The translations under genes were made by a program, and so were the position numbers. A model generated the notes under the pieces. It saw nothing but the letters and a program-made list of their open reading frames with translations. It ran no database searches and was not told the origin of the DNA. This document shows, one piece after another, positions 1-9,255 of a stretch of DNA of 64,000 nt (positions are counted from its first letter, which is position 1; every line of letters begins with the position of its first letter). The stretch comes from Nostoc sp. 'Peltigera membranacea cyanobiont' N6 (GTDB lineage Bacteria; Cyanobacteriota; Cyanobacteriia; Cyanobacteriales; Nostocaceae): NCBI RefSeq assembly GCF_002949735.1, contig NZ_CP026681.1:806001-870000 (forward strand). The letters run 5' to 3'.

Positions 1-957
1 GCAGAACGCCAACACTACCAAGATTTATTTGAGTTTGCGCCAGATGGCTATTTAGTAACTAATACAGAAGGAATAATTCAAGAAGCTAATCATACCGCAG
101 CTAAGTTGCTCAATGTTTCAAAGCATTTTTTGGTGGGCAAACCAATGATTAACTTTGTCCCTCTAGAAGAACGTCAACAGGTTTACAGCGAACTCATCCA
201 GTTATCCCAATCAGACAGAGTTAGAGAGTTATTGGTACGCTTGCAACAACGTTATGGCGAGTTTTTTGATGCAGCTTTGACAGTGACAGTTGTCCGCAAT
301 CAGCAAGATAAGGCAATCTCTCTGCGCTGGATAGTACGTAATATTAGTGGCCGTCAGTACTTAGAATCAGGAATAGTCAAGAATGACGGCGATTTCTTCA
401 ACGAGCGCCACGTGCATAAACATTCTAAAGGAGAAACTATTCCCCTCAATCCATTAGTAATTTGGTATGTTTCTCAGGGTTTGGTCAAACTCAGTACCTA
501 CTGTGAAACGGGTGAAGAAGTGTTGATAGGATTGGCAACAGCAGGAATGGTTTTTGGCTCTAGTTTGACTTCTCTAAACATCTACCAAGCAACAGCTTTC
601 TCTGATGTTAAGTTGGTATCAATTTACGCGGCAGAGATAGAGGCTTCTCCAAATCTGAGCCATACGCTTTTACCAAAAATCAATCAGAGATTACGGCAAA
701 CAGAATCTTTTTTAGTCATTTCTGGAAGGCGACGAGTACAAGAGCGCTTGCACTATCTATTAGAACTTTTAAAACGAGAAGTGGGTGAAAGTGTACCGGA
801 GGGAACTCGCCTAAGCGTTCGCTTTACTCACGAAGATATTGCTAGCGCTTGCTGTACTACCAGAGTAACAATTACACGATTGATGGGCAAATTACAAGAA
901 GAAGGTATTATCAGTTTTGACTTAAAAAAACACATGATCTTGAGAGATTTCGATTAA
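1..957 (+). CDS. PAS domain-containing Crp/Fnr-type regulator, 5' end cut by window
   Basis: The frame is open from base 1, so the true start lies upstream; a TTG at 106 is only an internal candidate. The visible protein has three parts. A PAS domain covers about the first 150 residues (FEFAPDGYLV, then a RNISGRQ end). An effector domain of the cyclic-nucleotide-fold type follows (VSQGLVKLSTYCETGEEVLIG, shortened here in sense only). A C-terminal winged helix carries a recognition helix of the Crp type (HEDIASACCTTRVTITRLM). It probably senses a small ligand or redox state through PAS and binds DNA. There is no visible cNMP phosphate-binding cassette, so the ligand is unknown. About 75 bases separate it from glpK, and a regulatory link is only inference. 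Confidence 0.8.
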   Translation, partial: AERQHYQDLFEFAPDGYLVTNTEGIIQEANHTAAKLLNVSKHFLVGKPMINFVPLEERQQVYSELIQLSQSDRVRELLVRLQQRYGEFFDAALTVTVVRNQQDKAISLRWIVRNISGRQYLESGIVKNDGDFFNERHVHKHSKGETIPLNPLVIWYVSQGLVKLSTYCETGEEVLIGLATAGMVFGSSLTSLNIYQATAFSDVKLVSIYAAEIEASPNLSHTLLPKINQRLRQTESFLVISGRRRVQERLHYLLELLKREVGESVPEGTRLSVRFTHEDIASACCTTRVTITRLMGKLQEEGIISFDLKKHMILRDFD

Positions 958-1066
958 TTACAGATAGATTTTTGGTGAAGAAATATGACCTAAATGGACA
1001 CAAAATAATGTATATCTGATTTAATGCGGATTGCTAAAATCGCAATCGCAGCATGTTAAAGCAGCT

Positions 1067-2602
1067 ATGCACACACTTGGCAACACAACTCCATCATCGG
1101 GCTACATCTTAGCACTGGACTTAGGTACAACAGGCAACCGCGCCTTTGTATTTAACGCAGAGGGCAAGATTGTTGGGCAGGCATATAAAGAACTAACTCA
1201 GTATTATCCGCAGCCCGGATGGTTAGAACACGATCCTCAACAAATCTGGAAAGATACGTGTTGGGTAATGCAAACCGCGATTAAAAATGCCCAGATTGTT
1301 CCATCCGCGATCGCAGCTTTGGGACTAACTGTACAGCGCGAAACCTGCTTGATTTGGGACAAAACTACTGGTAAACCACTCCATAGAGCGATCGTCTGGC
1401 AAGATCGCCGCACTGCTCCCCTTTGTCACCAGTTACAAGAGCAAGGCTATGCTGATGAAATTTACGATCGCACCGGATTAATTATTGATGCTTATTTTTC
1501 TGCTACCAAACTCAGGTGGCTATTAGACAAGGTTACAGATGTTGACCTAAACAATGTCTTAGCAGGCACTATTGATACCTGGGTGTTGTGGAATCTTACA
1601 GGCGGGAAAGTCCATGCCACTGACCACAGCAACGCCAGCCGGACAATGTTGATGAATCTCAAAACCTGTGAGTGGGATGAGAAATTACTGGATCTGTTTC
1701 AGATTCCGGCTGATATTTTGCCTCAGATTCAACCTAGTTTAGGAGTATTTGGAGTTACCGATACTACTTTGTTGGGCGCTGAAATTCCCATTACAGCTAT
1801 CTTGGGGGATCAACAAGCGGCTTTATTTGGTCATGGCTGCGATCGCCCCGGTTTGATGAAATGCACTTACGGGACTGGCAGTTTTTTGGTAGCTCACACA
1901 GGCGATCGAATTGTGCGATCTCTACGAGGGGCTACGCCTACGCACCATCAACTTATTTCTACAGTGGCATGGACAAAACCAAATTCAAGCGGAGCATTAG
2001 ATGTAGGCTATGCCTTAGAAGGCAGTATGTTTACCAGTGGAGCTTGTATCCAATGGTTGCGCGATCGCCTCAAACTGATTAAAACTGCTGCTGAAAGTGA
2101 AACGATGGCGAATCAGGTCAAAGATAATGGCGGAGTCTACTTTGTACCTGCATTTAGTGGGCTGGGCGCACCCTATTGGGATATGAGCGCGAGGGGAGCC
2201 TTTTTTGGCATTACCGCCAGTGTAGAACCAGAGCATCTAGTACGCGCTGTGTTGGAAGCGATCGCCTATCAAGTTCTGGAGGTAGTGCAAGCAATTAATG
2301 AATCTAGTAGCAATCCAGTTGGACGATTAACCGTAGATGGTGGTGCTTGTGAGAATAATTTTTTGATGCAGTTCCAGGCTGATGTTTTAGGTATTCCAGT
2401 TGAACGGCCGATAATGCGCGATACGACTGTTCAGGGTGCAGCATTTGCAGCAGGTTTAGCTGTAGGATTTTGGGAGAGCTATGAAGCACTGGTGCAGCAA
2501 CGGCAAATTGAGCGTGTGTTTGAGCCGGAGAGCGATCGCCCATTGTCCAACTTTGGTACTTGGCAAAAAGCAGTGAAACGTACTCTTGCTTGGGAGGAGT
2601 AG
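1067..2602 (+). CDS. glpK: glycerol kinase
   Basis: ATP-dependent glycerol kinase of the FGGY family, which makes glycerol 3-phosphate in the cytoplasm. The N-terminal phosphate-binding loop (LALDLGTTGNRAF), the WQDRRT substrate motif, GDQQAALFGHG and the C-terminal DGGACENNFLMQFQAD segment are all present. I place the start at the ATG at 1067; the same frame can be opened from a TTG at 1031 but has no better ribosome site. Between the TYGTGSFL and STVAW blocks the protein has about eight extra residues (LRGATPTH) compared with the family. These are encoded by a 29-bp dispersed repeat at 1915-1943, which leaves the frame intact. Length (511 aa) is close to the family norm of about 500. Confidence 0.93.
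   Translation: MHTLGNTTPSSGYILALDLGTTGNRAFVFNAEGKIVGQAYKELTQYYPQPGWLEHDPQQIWKDTCWVMQTAIKNAQIVPSAIAALGLTVQRETCLIWDKTTGKPLHRAIVWQDRRTAPLCHQLQEQGYADEIYDRTGLIIDAYFSATKLRWLLDKVTDVDLNNVLAGTIDTWVLWNLTGGKVHATDHSNASRTMLMNLKTCEWDEKLLDLFQIPADILPQIQPSLGVFGVTDTTLLGAEIPITAILGDQQAALFGHGCDRPGLMKCTYGTGSFLVAHTGDRIVRSLRGATPTHHQLISTVAWTKPNSSGALDVGYALEGSMFTSGACIQWLRDRLKLIKTAAESETMANQVKDNGGVYFVPAFSGLGAPYWDMSARGAFFGITASVEPEHLVRAVLEAIAYQVLEVVQAINESSSNPVGRLTVDGGACENNFLMQFQADVLGIPVERPIMRDTTVQGAAFAAGLAVGFWESYEALVQQRQIERVFEPESDRPLSNFGTWQKAVKRTLAWEE
1915..1943 (+). repeat. small dispersed repeat inside glpK
   Basis: A 29-bp element beginning GCGATCTCTACG and ending CTACGCCTACGC. It matches the copies at 3575, 36044 (reverse) and 54887 (reverse) with one or two differences. 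It is translated as part of GlpK at a place where homologues have no residues. Confidence 0.85.
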
Positions 2603-2773
2603 TTACCTTTTGATCGTGTTAATTTCTGTGTATCCAAAAAATTTACTTTGGGCAATGAACAACAAGGATCAGAGCCTTTTTGAAGATCCTTTAGAAGATG
2701 TATAAATATATAACGTAAACTACTAATCGGTCAAAATATCACTCATATATTCATATATAAGGATGCTTCCCGC

Positions 2774-3769
2774 ATGATTACTAAACCTAAGATTTTTATT
2801 GATGGCGAATCAGGAACCACAGGCTTACAAATTTACTCACGTCTCAATCAACGGGATGATATCGAGTTAGTTAGCATTGAGGCATCTAAACGTAGAGATG
2901 CAAGTGAGCGAGCTAAACTAATCAATGCCGTCGATGTTGTTATTCTCTGCCTACCTGATGATGCAGCCCGCGAAGCTGTTAGCTTAGTCAGTAGTACTAC
3001 CGTTAAGATTCTTGATGCGAGTAGTGCCCATCGCACAGCTAATGGCTGGATATATGGGTTCCCTGAAATTAATCCAGGACAGAGAGAGAAAATCGCCAGC
3101 GCCCAGTTTGTCAGCAATCCGGGCTGTTATCCCACAGGATTTTTAGCCTGTATCCGTCCTTTGACTGCTAAGGGAATTTTAAAAAGTAATTTTCCCATCA
3201 CTGTTAATGCAGTATCAGGTTACTCTGGTGGCGGAAAGAATCTCATCAATCAATACCATACTTTCCACGAACAGCAAGCCGGAGGGGAGTCACTATATCC
3301 TTATGCCATCTACGGTTTGCAGTTTGGACATAAGCACGTCAAGGAAATGCATTATTATTCAGAGTTAGCATCGCCGCCACTGTTTGTACCGTCAGTAGGA
3401 GATTTTGAGCAAGGGATGCTAGTTCAAGTACCTTTACCACTAGGAATTTTGGATAATCCACCATCAGGTGAGGTAATCTATGAAGCGATCGCTAATTACT
3501 ACCAAGGTGAAAAATTTGTGCAGGTTGCTCCATACCAAGATTCTACTCTGCTGCGAGACGGAGTATTTTTGGATGCGATGTCTACGACGGGCTACGCCTA
3601 CGCAATCAACGGCACCAATATTGTTCAGGTTTTTGTATTCGCCAATGACACCACCAAAGAAGCGTTGCTAGTTGCTCGTCTCGACAACTTAGGCAAAGGC
3701 GCATCAGGAGCCGCAATCCAAAACTTAAACATCATGCTAGGCTTTCCAGAAGAATTGGGATTGTTATGA
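2774..3769 (+). CDS. argC: N-acetyl-gamma-glutamyl-phosphate reductase, type 2
   Basis: NADPH-dependent reductase of arginine biosynthesis, converting N-acetylglutamyl phosphate to the semialdehyde. It belongs to the less common ArgC form: it opens FIDGESGTTGLQI, has the catalytic Cys at residue 118 in NPGCYPTG, and ends with LVARLDNLGKGASGAA. AAGGA lies 11 bases before the ATG. Near residues 268-277 the family usually runs directly into NGTN; here STTGYAYAI intervenes, encoded by the dispersed repeat at 3575-3603. The rest of the protein is well conserved, so I expect it to be functional. It stands alone rather than with other arg genes. Confidence 0.93.
   Translation: MITKPKIFIDGESGTTGLQIYSRLNQRDDIELVSIEASKRRDASERAKLINAVDVVILCLPDDAAREAVSLVSSTTVKILDASSAHRTANGWIYGFPEINPGQREKIASAQFVSNPGCYPTGFLACIRPLTAKGILKSNFPITVNAVSGYSGGGKNLINQYHTFHEQQAGGESLYPYAIYGLQFGHKHVKEMHYYSELASPPLFVPSVGDFEQGMLVQVPLPLGILDNPPSGEVIYEAIANYYQGEKFVQVAPYQDSTLLRDGVFLDAMSTTGYAYAINGTNIVQVFVFANDTTKEALLVARLDNLGKGASGAAIQNLNIMLGFPEELGLL
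3575..3603 (+). repeat. small dispersed repeat inside argC
   Basis: Second copy of the 29-bp element (GCGATGTCTACG...CTACGCCTACGC), here close to what looks like the consensus. It is read in a different frame from the glpK copy, giving MSTTGYAYA. Confidence 0.88.
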
Positions 3770-4013
3770 AAAAGCATTAGTGAATAGGGAATAGGGAACC
3801 CGGATTTCTCACCACATCTTGATTAAGCCTGCGCTTGAGCAGAGGAGCAGGGGAGAGTTCAAATACCAAGTTCTTTCCTTTCTGCCCCTCCTTATATATT
3901 CTGGTATAAAAAAATTGGTATTCCAGTTAACACGCAATAAAGCTTGATGCATGGTTCAATTAGATACTAAAGCCCCAAAAGCCGGAAATATCTATATTTG
4001 GAGATGTGGTCGG

Positions 4014-5852
4014 ATGGTTTTACCTAAGATATATAAGACTTTTCTGATAATAGCTACTGTTACACTCGTGACAGTATTGGCAGTTTCAGGGTTTGCCAAA
4101 ACAAAACCTCAACACAATATAATAATTTTTATTACCGATGGATTGCGACCTAGTAAAGTTAATGCTCAAGAAACTCCTAATCTTCATGAGATTCGCCAAC
4201 AGGGTGTAAGCTTTGTCAATAGCCATTCACTCTTTCCTACTTTTACTACCGCTAATGCTTCTGCGATCGCAACTGGACATTATCTCGGTGATACTGGTGA
4301 TTTCAGCAATACAATTAATGTTGGCTTTCCTGTCAATAGTGCTAATAATAGCCCCGTTCCTTTCTTAGAAAACAATGCTGTTCTGGGAGAAATTAGCCAA
4401 CACTTTGATGGCAATTATTTAAACGAAGAAAGTCTATTAGATGCCGCGCGTGAAGCTGGATTTAGTACCGCTGCCGTTGGAAAGATTGGGCCAGTATTAA
4501 TTCAAGATATTACTCAACGAAGTGGTAAATCTACAATCATAGTTGATGATGCCACCGGTTCCCAAACGGGAATTCCTTTGAGTTCTGAAATAGCTGGATT
4601 GTTAACAAAAAATGGCATTGCCTTAAAATCTCCGACGCGAGGAGATAATGGCAAATCTGGTAACAGTACAGTACCAGGCACGAAAGTCGCTAATATATTT
4701 CAACAACAATACTTTGCCGATATAACCACAAAAGTGCTATTACCTCTATTTAAACAACGGCAAAAACCTTTTGCTTTAATTTATTGGTCACGCGATCCAG
4801 ATGGAACTCAGCATAACCAAGGTGATAGCTTAAACACTCTGACTCCAGGCATTAATGGCCCCACTTCATTTGCCGCTCGTCAAAATGTCGATAACAATCT
4901 CGGACAAATCCGTGCCGTTCTCAAACAGCTAAATTTAGAAGCTTCTACAAATATTTTTGTGACGGCGGATCACGGTTTTTCTACAATCAGCAAGGAGAGC
5001 AAAACCAGCTACTCAAAGACACTTGATTATCCAGATATTATGAAAGGATTTTTGCCACCTGGTTTTCTAGCTATTGATATCGCTCATGGTTTAAAATTGC
5101 CTTTATTCGATCCAGATAAGCAAAATGTTGCAGTCGATCCAACTCAGGGTCAGTTTTCTAAAAATGGTTTGATTGGTAAAGATCCGAATAAACCTGATGT
5201 ATTAGTGGCTGCTAATGGTGGTTCAGATTTGATTTATTTACCTAATAGTGCCAATAACAAAGCACTTGCTAAAAAAGTTGTAGATATCCTCTTAAAAGAA
5301 GATTATGTTAGTGGTTTATTTGTAAATGATACATTAGGCTCAATTCCGGGGACTTTACCATTAAGTGCGATCGCGCTCAAGGGTAAATCTCATCTTCCTA
5401 GCCCTGCGATCGCAGTAAACTTTCGGACATTCGATACTGGTTGTGGCGATCCAACTGCTTGCGGTGTGGAGGTTGCAGACACTTCTTTGCAGCAAGGACA
5501 GGGGATGCATGGCTCTTTTAGTCGTGCTGATACTTACAATTATATGGCTGCGATCGGCCCTGACTTTAAGAAAGCTTTTGTAGACCGAGTACCAGTGAGT
5601 AATGCTGATGTGCCTATTACCTTGGCTAAGATTTTAAATTTGAATATTCCTCATCAAGGAAAACTTATAGGTCGTGTTTTAAATGAATCTTTGGTCAGAG
5701 GAGTAAAAAAAGTTTATTTTAAATCTAATACTTTGACATCTCAACCAAGTACTAATGGATTAAAGACAATCTTGAAGTATCAAACTGTTGGCTCAACTCG
5801 ATATTTTGACGTTGCTGGTTTTACTGGTCGGACACTCGGTTTAGCAAAATAG
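4014..5852 (+). CDS. exported alkaline phosphatase-superfamily phosphodiesterase
   Basis: Member of the type I phosphodiesterase / nucleotide pyrophosphatase group of the alkaline phosphatase superfamily. The metal-binding opening FITDGLRP, the nucleophile region with FPTFTTANASAIATGHY, and a later VTADHGFS metal site are visible, as is HGSFSRAD towards the C-terminus. From the ATG at 4014 the protein begins with a clear signal peptide (MVLPKIYKTFLIIATVTLV), and GGAG lies about ten bases upstream. The frame also opens at 3951, but that adds 21 polar residues ahead of the signal and has no ribosome site, so I prefer 4014. It likely hydrolyses phosphodiesters or phosphomonoesters in the periplasm; the substrate cannot be read. 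It converges with the next gene and overlaps its 3' end by 12 bases. Confidence 0.8.
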   Translation: MVLPKIYKTFLIIATVTLVTVLAVSGFAKTKPQHNIIIFITDGLRPSKVNAQETPNLHEIRQQGVSFVNSHSLFPTFTTANASAIATGHYLGDTGDFSNTINVGFPVNSANNSPVPFLENNAVLGEISQHFDGNYLNEESLLDAAREAGFSTAAVGKIGPVLIQDITQRSGKSTIIVDDATGSQTGIPLSSEIAGLLTKNGIALKSPTRGDNGKSGNSTVPGTKVANIFQQQYFADITTKVLLPLFKQRQKPFALIYWSRDPDGTQHNQGDSLNTLTPGINGPTSFAARQNVDNNLGQIRAVLKQLNLEASTNIFVTADHGFSTISKESKTSYSKTLDYPDIMKGFLPPGFLAIDIAHGLKLPLFDPDKQNVAVDPTQGQFSKNGLIGKDPNKPDVLVAANGGSDLIYLPNSANNKALAKKVVDILLKEDYVSGLFVNDTLGSIPGTLPLSAIALKGKSHLPSPAIAVNFRTFDTGCGDPTACGVEVADTSLQQGQGMHGSFSRADTYNYMAAIGPDFKKAFVDRVPVSNADVPITLAKILNLNIPHQGKLIGRVLNESLVRGVKKVYFKSNTLTSQPSTNGLKTILKYQTVGSTRYFDVAGFTGRTLGLAK

Positions 5853-6536
5853 TTCGCCAATTGAGGGATCTGGAATGTGAACAAATTCTTCCCATCTTTC
5901 AATTTCTTCATCTTCCTCATCCTGAAGGTATTCATAGCAAGTTGAAGCATTCCTGATATTGAAAAGTTGAGCAAAACCAGAAAACTGTCCTACTCCTTGG
6001 AACACTTCATCATAAGGCAACTTGCTAATATCAACATCGTTTTTACGTGCTTGCAAGCGTTGCAATAATTCTAGGTTTTTTTGATAGATTTTTTCACGTT
6101 CCTCTTTAGAGAGAACTGTCAAAACTTTAGCAATCTCTTCAATAGTTGTTTGATTATTTGGTAGTTCAGTTAGCAAATCGGCAAATACTTCAGGTTTTCC
6201 CCGTAATCTTGCTTTTTTTTCTCTGGATACAGTCTCAAAATAGTCTGGGTTTGAACTATATTCATCAACCAGTTTATGCTCTAAATAATAGATGTAATCG
6301 AAAAGATTGTCATCATAAAGAGTGAGATAGAGCAAATGTCCAGGAAATTGCTGGGCGATCGTAGCAGCAATATTAGAATCATACCCTAGTCCTGAAGGAT
6401 AGACGCTAATCCAACCGTTAATAGATGGAGAAATTAAAAACTTCTGTTTTTCTTGTGCAGCAAGGTTTTTTACAATCTCTGCTATTTGCTCGGTGTCGCT
6501 TGACCGAATGTGAATAGAACCGTAAGAAGTGCCCAT
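5841..6536 (-). CDS. hypothetical protein
   Basis: A 231-residue soluble protein that I do not recognise. It opens MGTSYGSIHIRSSD, has a hydrophobic middle (GWISVYPSGLGYDSN), a charged helical centre rich in Glu and Lys, and an acidic C-terminus (DEEDEEIERWEEF). There is no signal peptide or membrane segment. Composition and reading frame look like real coding sequence, and the reverse frames are poorer. It is monocistronic and convergent with the upstream phosphodiesterase gene. Confidence 0.7.
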   Translation of the reverse strand: MGTSYGSIHIRSSDTEQIAEIVKNLAAQEKQKFLISPSINGWISVYPSGLGYDSNIAATIAQQFPGHLLYLTLYDDNLFDYIYYLEHKLVDEYSSNPDYFETVSREKKARLRGKPEVFADLLTELPNNQTTIEEIAKVLTVLSKEEREKIYQKNLELLQRLQARKNDVDISKLPYDEVFQGVGQFSGFAQLFNIRNASTCYEYLQDEEDEEIERWEEFVHIPDPSIGELFC

Positions 6537-7069
6537 AGAAATTTTGAAGGATATGTGACTATTTGAGTTTACCCATCATTGCCTTTAAAGAACTCAAGCT
6601 CTGCTACTGCTTGCGCCACGCAACTGTGGGGAAACACAATAGATTAGGATTAGCAGGATTAGCAAATAGCTTATTATTTTCTGGTTTCCAGCTAAACCAC
6701 TTCTGGGCTATTTTGTCAATATATAAATCCTAACACTATCAGTTTGATTGGCAGCATTTTGAAGATATTGGCACAAGCCCAGCCAACTTTTTCCGCTTCA
6801 CTTTAGCTAAAAACTTTTTTGTCACATCAACTTTATCAGTAAATCAAGACGAGTTAGGCATTGCAGAAAGCGATTTGTGCGTAATAAAGATTGTACAATT
6901 ATCAAGGTGGTTTTTACTGCCAGAATACTTCTCAGGTGTAAAATTTATCGACAGCAAAATTTTTATACTTTGTATTTTTCCATCCTTCACTTGTGGCAAA
7001 AATGACCCAAGTTAAGCACTCATATATTGCAATAGATAACTTTTACCCTTATGACTGGAGAGCAAAATC
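6537..7069. other. intergenic region before ccmP
   Basis: About 530 bases between the divergent starts of the hypothetical gene and ccmP. No convincing ORF, tRNA or long repeat was seen. It presumably holds both promoters. GGAG at 7057-7060 is the ribosome site that fixes the TTG start of ccmP. Confidence 0.6.
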
Positions 7070-7711
7070 TTGGGAATAGAACTACGCAGTTTCGTATTTC
7101 TCGACAACCTGCAACCTCAACATGCAGCATATATGGGAACAGTAGCCCAAGGCTTCTTACCATTACCAGGGGATACATCACTGTGGATTGAAATCTCTCC
7201 TGGTATCGAAATTAATAAAATTACGGATATAGCCCTGAAATCTGCTTCCGTCCGTCCGGGTGTACAGGTAGTTGAACGACTATACGGACTATTGGAAGTT
7301 CATTCTAGCTCCCAAGGTGAAACGCGGGCTGCTGGTCAAGCAATTTTGGCGGCACTAGGAGTCAAAAGAGAGGAATGTCTAAAACCGCGTGTTATTTCTA
7401 GTCAGATTATCCGCAACATCGATGCTTATCAAACACAACTGATTAATCGCACGCGACGGGGACAGCTACTACTAGCAGGACAAACATTATATGTACTAGA
7501 AGTGGAACCTGCTGCTTATGCTGCACTGGCTGCCAATGAAGCGGAGAAAGCAGCGAGGATTAACATTCTTGAAGTTCAAGCTGTAGGTAGCTTTGGACGA
7601 CTTTACTTAGGTGGGCAAGAACAGGATATTCTAGCAGGTGCGGCGGGAGCTTTAACAGCCATTGAAAATGTAGCTGGTCGGGCAAATCCTCTAGGTGGTC
7701 GTCAGGAGTAA
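7070..7711 (+). CDS. ccmP: carboxysome shell protein CcmP (tandem BMC domains)
   Basis: Tandem bacterial-microcompartment-domain protein of the CcmP type, a pseudohexameric trimer of the beta-carboxysome shell with a large gated pore. The length (213 aa) and sequence landmarks match CcmP: the ELRSFVFLDNLQPQHAAY opening, LPGDTSLWIEISPGIEINK, RPGVQVVERLYGLLEVH, and the second-domain NRTRRGQLLLAGQTLYVLEV. The start is TTG with GGAG nine bases upstream; the nearby ATG at 7051 is out of frame. It sits away from any ccmKLMNO cluster, which is usual for this gene, and lies ten bases before a pentapeptide-repeat gene, so the two are probably cotranscribed. Confidence 0.92.
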   Translation: MGIELRSFVFLDNLQPQHAAYMGTVAQGFLPLPGDTSLWIEISPGIEINKITDIALKSASVRPGVQVVERLYGLLEVHSSSQGETRAAGQAILAALGVKREECLKPRVISSQIIRNIDAYQTQLINRTRRGQLLLAGQTLYVLEVEPAAYAALAANEAEKAARINILEVQAVGSFGRLYLGGQEQDILAGAAGALTAIENVAGRANPLGGRQE

Positions 7712-7721
7712 AGGAGAGAAA

Positions 7722-8528
7722 ATGGCAAATCGAGAGCATCTAGCTTTACTTAAAGCAGGTGCAGTTACATGGATTGAGTGGAGAAAGAGAAATTCTCAGA
7801 TTGAACCAGACCTCAGCGCCGCAAATCTGCAAGGGGATAACCTCAGAGGCGCAAACCTCCAGGGGGTAAATCTGAGAAAGGTAGATTTGGGTAATGCTTT
7901 ACTTGTGCGAGCAAACCTCAGTAGTGCTGACCTCAGTAGTGCCAACCTCTCCAAAGCCTTGCTTGTTGAAGCTAACTTGAGTGATGCTAACTTCACTGTT
8001 GCTAACTTGAGTGGTGCTGTACTTACGCAAGCAGATTTGAGCCATGCTAATTTGATTGGAGCCGACTTGAGTGAGGCAAATCTAAGAGGCGCTGCGATCG
8101 CTCATGCTAATCTAATTGGAACTGACCTAAGAAGCGCTAACTTAAGAGATGCCGATTTAGGTGCAGCGAAGCTAATCCGGGCTAATCTCTCTTTTGCCAA
8201 CCTAATTGAAGCTAACTTGATTGAGGCTGACCTCAGCGAAGCAACTTTATATGAGGCGGAATTATTGGGGGCTTATCTTTATAAAACCAACCTTTACAAA
8301 GCTAATTTGAATAAGGCTCGCTTCAGTGGTGCTTATCTGTTGCGGGTTAACTTAAGTGAAGCTGACTTGAGTCAAGCTGATTTAAGCTGGACTAACCTTA
8401 GAGACGCGAATTTGGCAGGGGCAAATCTCAGAGCAGCTAACCTCAGAGGAGCCGACATTCGGGGAGCTAATCTTAGCGGTGCAAATCTTCAGAAGGCAAT
8501 TATGCCTAACGCTTCTAGGCATGATTAG
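7722..8528 (+). CDS. pentapeptide-repeat protein
   Basis: The ATG at 7722 follows AAAGGAGAG and is the clear start; an in-frame GTG at 7695 would overlap ccmP. Residues 1-30 are a non-repeat cap (LLKAGAVTWIEWRKRN) of the kind found before cyanobacterial pentapeptide repeats. From about residue 32 to the end the protein is A(N/D)LSXA-type repeats forming a right-handed quadrilateral helix. There is no signal peptide. The molecular role is unknown. The ten-base gap to ccmP suggests an operon, but a role in carboxysomes would be inference only. Confidence 0.9.
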   Translation: MANREHLALLKAGAVTWIEWRKRNSQIEPDLSAANLQGDNLRGANLQGVNLRKVDLGNALLVRANLSSADLSSANLSKALLVEANLSDANFTVANLSGAVLTQADLSHANLIGADLSEANLRGAAIAHANLIGTDLRSANLRDADLGAAKLIRANLSFANLIEANLIEADLSEATLYEAELLGAYLYKTNLYKANLNKARFSGAYLLRVNLSEADLSQADLSWTNLRDANLAGANLRAANLRGADIRGANLSGANLQKAIMPNASRHD

Positions 8529-9255
8529 TTAACAATAAAGAGCAATTGATGTTTAGATTCATTTTCTGAAGTTTAAACTAATTCGCAGTGCAAAATCACC
8601 TAGCACTGCTGAGTTAATTAGCTTCATTTTAGCACCATCTTCTTTGGGGCATTCCTTGGCAGAATCAGCTTCAGTCGTTAAAGAAAATATATAAATTTTA
8701 TATAAAGCTGAAGTTTTGTTATGCTCAAAAATGCTTTGGATAATCCATCAATTTAACTTATGTATTTTGAAATGAATTTCTTTAATATAAAATTATTTTT
8801 TTTACAGAAAAAATTTCACATTGAAACCTAACTTAACGAGAATAGCGGATTAATCTGGAAAATTTTGCTGTATTTACTAGAAATATAGCATTTTTGAAAA
8901 TAGACTTAATTAAAGTTTATAAAACTCTTAACTTAAGTATTAAAAATTACAAACCTTCTATTTTTAAGATTTCGTAAAGAAGTTGACGCAACCTTTTGTT
9001 CGTGGTACTTAAGTAATGTAAGTTGAAGTTAAAAAAATAATTAAAATAAATAAACTTGAACTCAATTACCTATCACTTTCAAAATCAACTAACCAAATCA
9101 ATAATTGATATTTTCTAATGAATATTGGTATTAATTAGGTTAATCAAGGTATCTGTATTTAAACTTACAGTTTTAAGTAATCCACATTTAACTTATAAAG
9201 AGTTCTTTGACTGAGGCCAAACTTAGGCATTAGTGAGAAATTTAGGAAAAATAAT
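8529..9255. other. AT-rich intergenic region
   Basis: About 730 bases, very AT-rich, without a credible ORF or RNA gene. It separates the ccmP operon from the RTX gene and probably contains the RTX promoter. AGGAAAAATAAT just before 9256 supplies that gene's ribosome site. Confidence 0.55.

Noticed and set aside
7796..7996. Minus-strand Leu/Arg-rich ORF in the pentapeptide gene
   Set aside because: Shadow of the A(N/D)LXX repeats.
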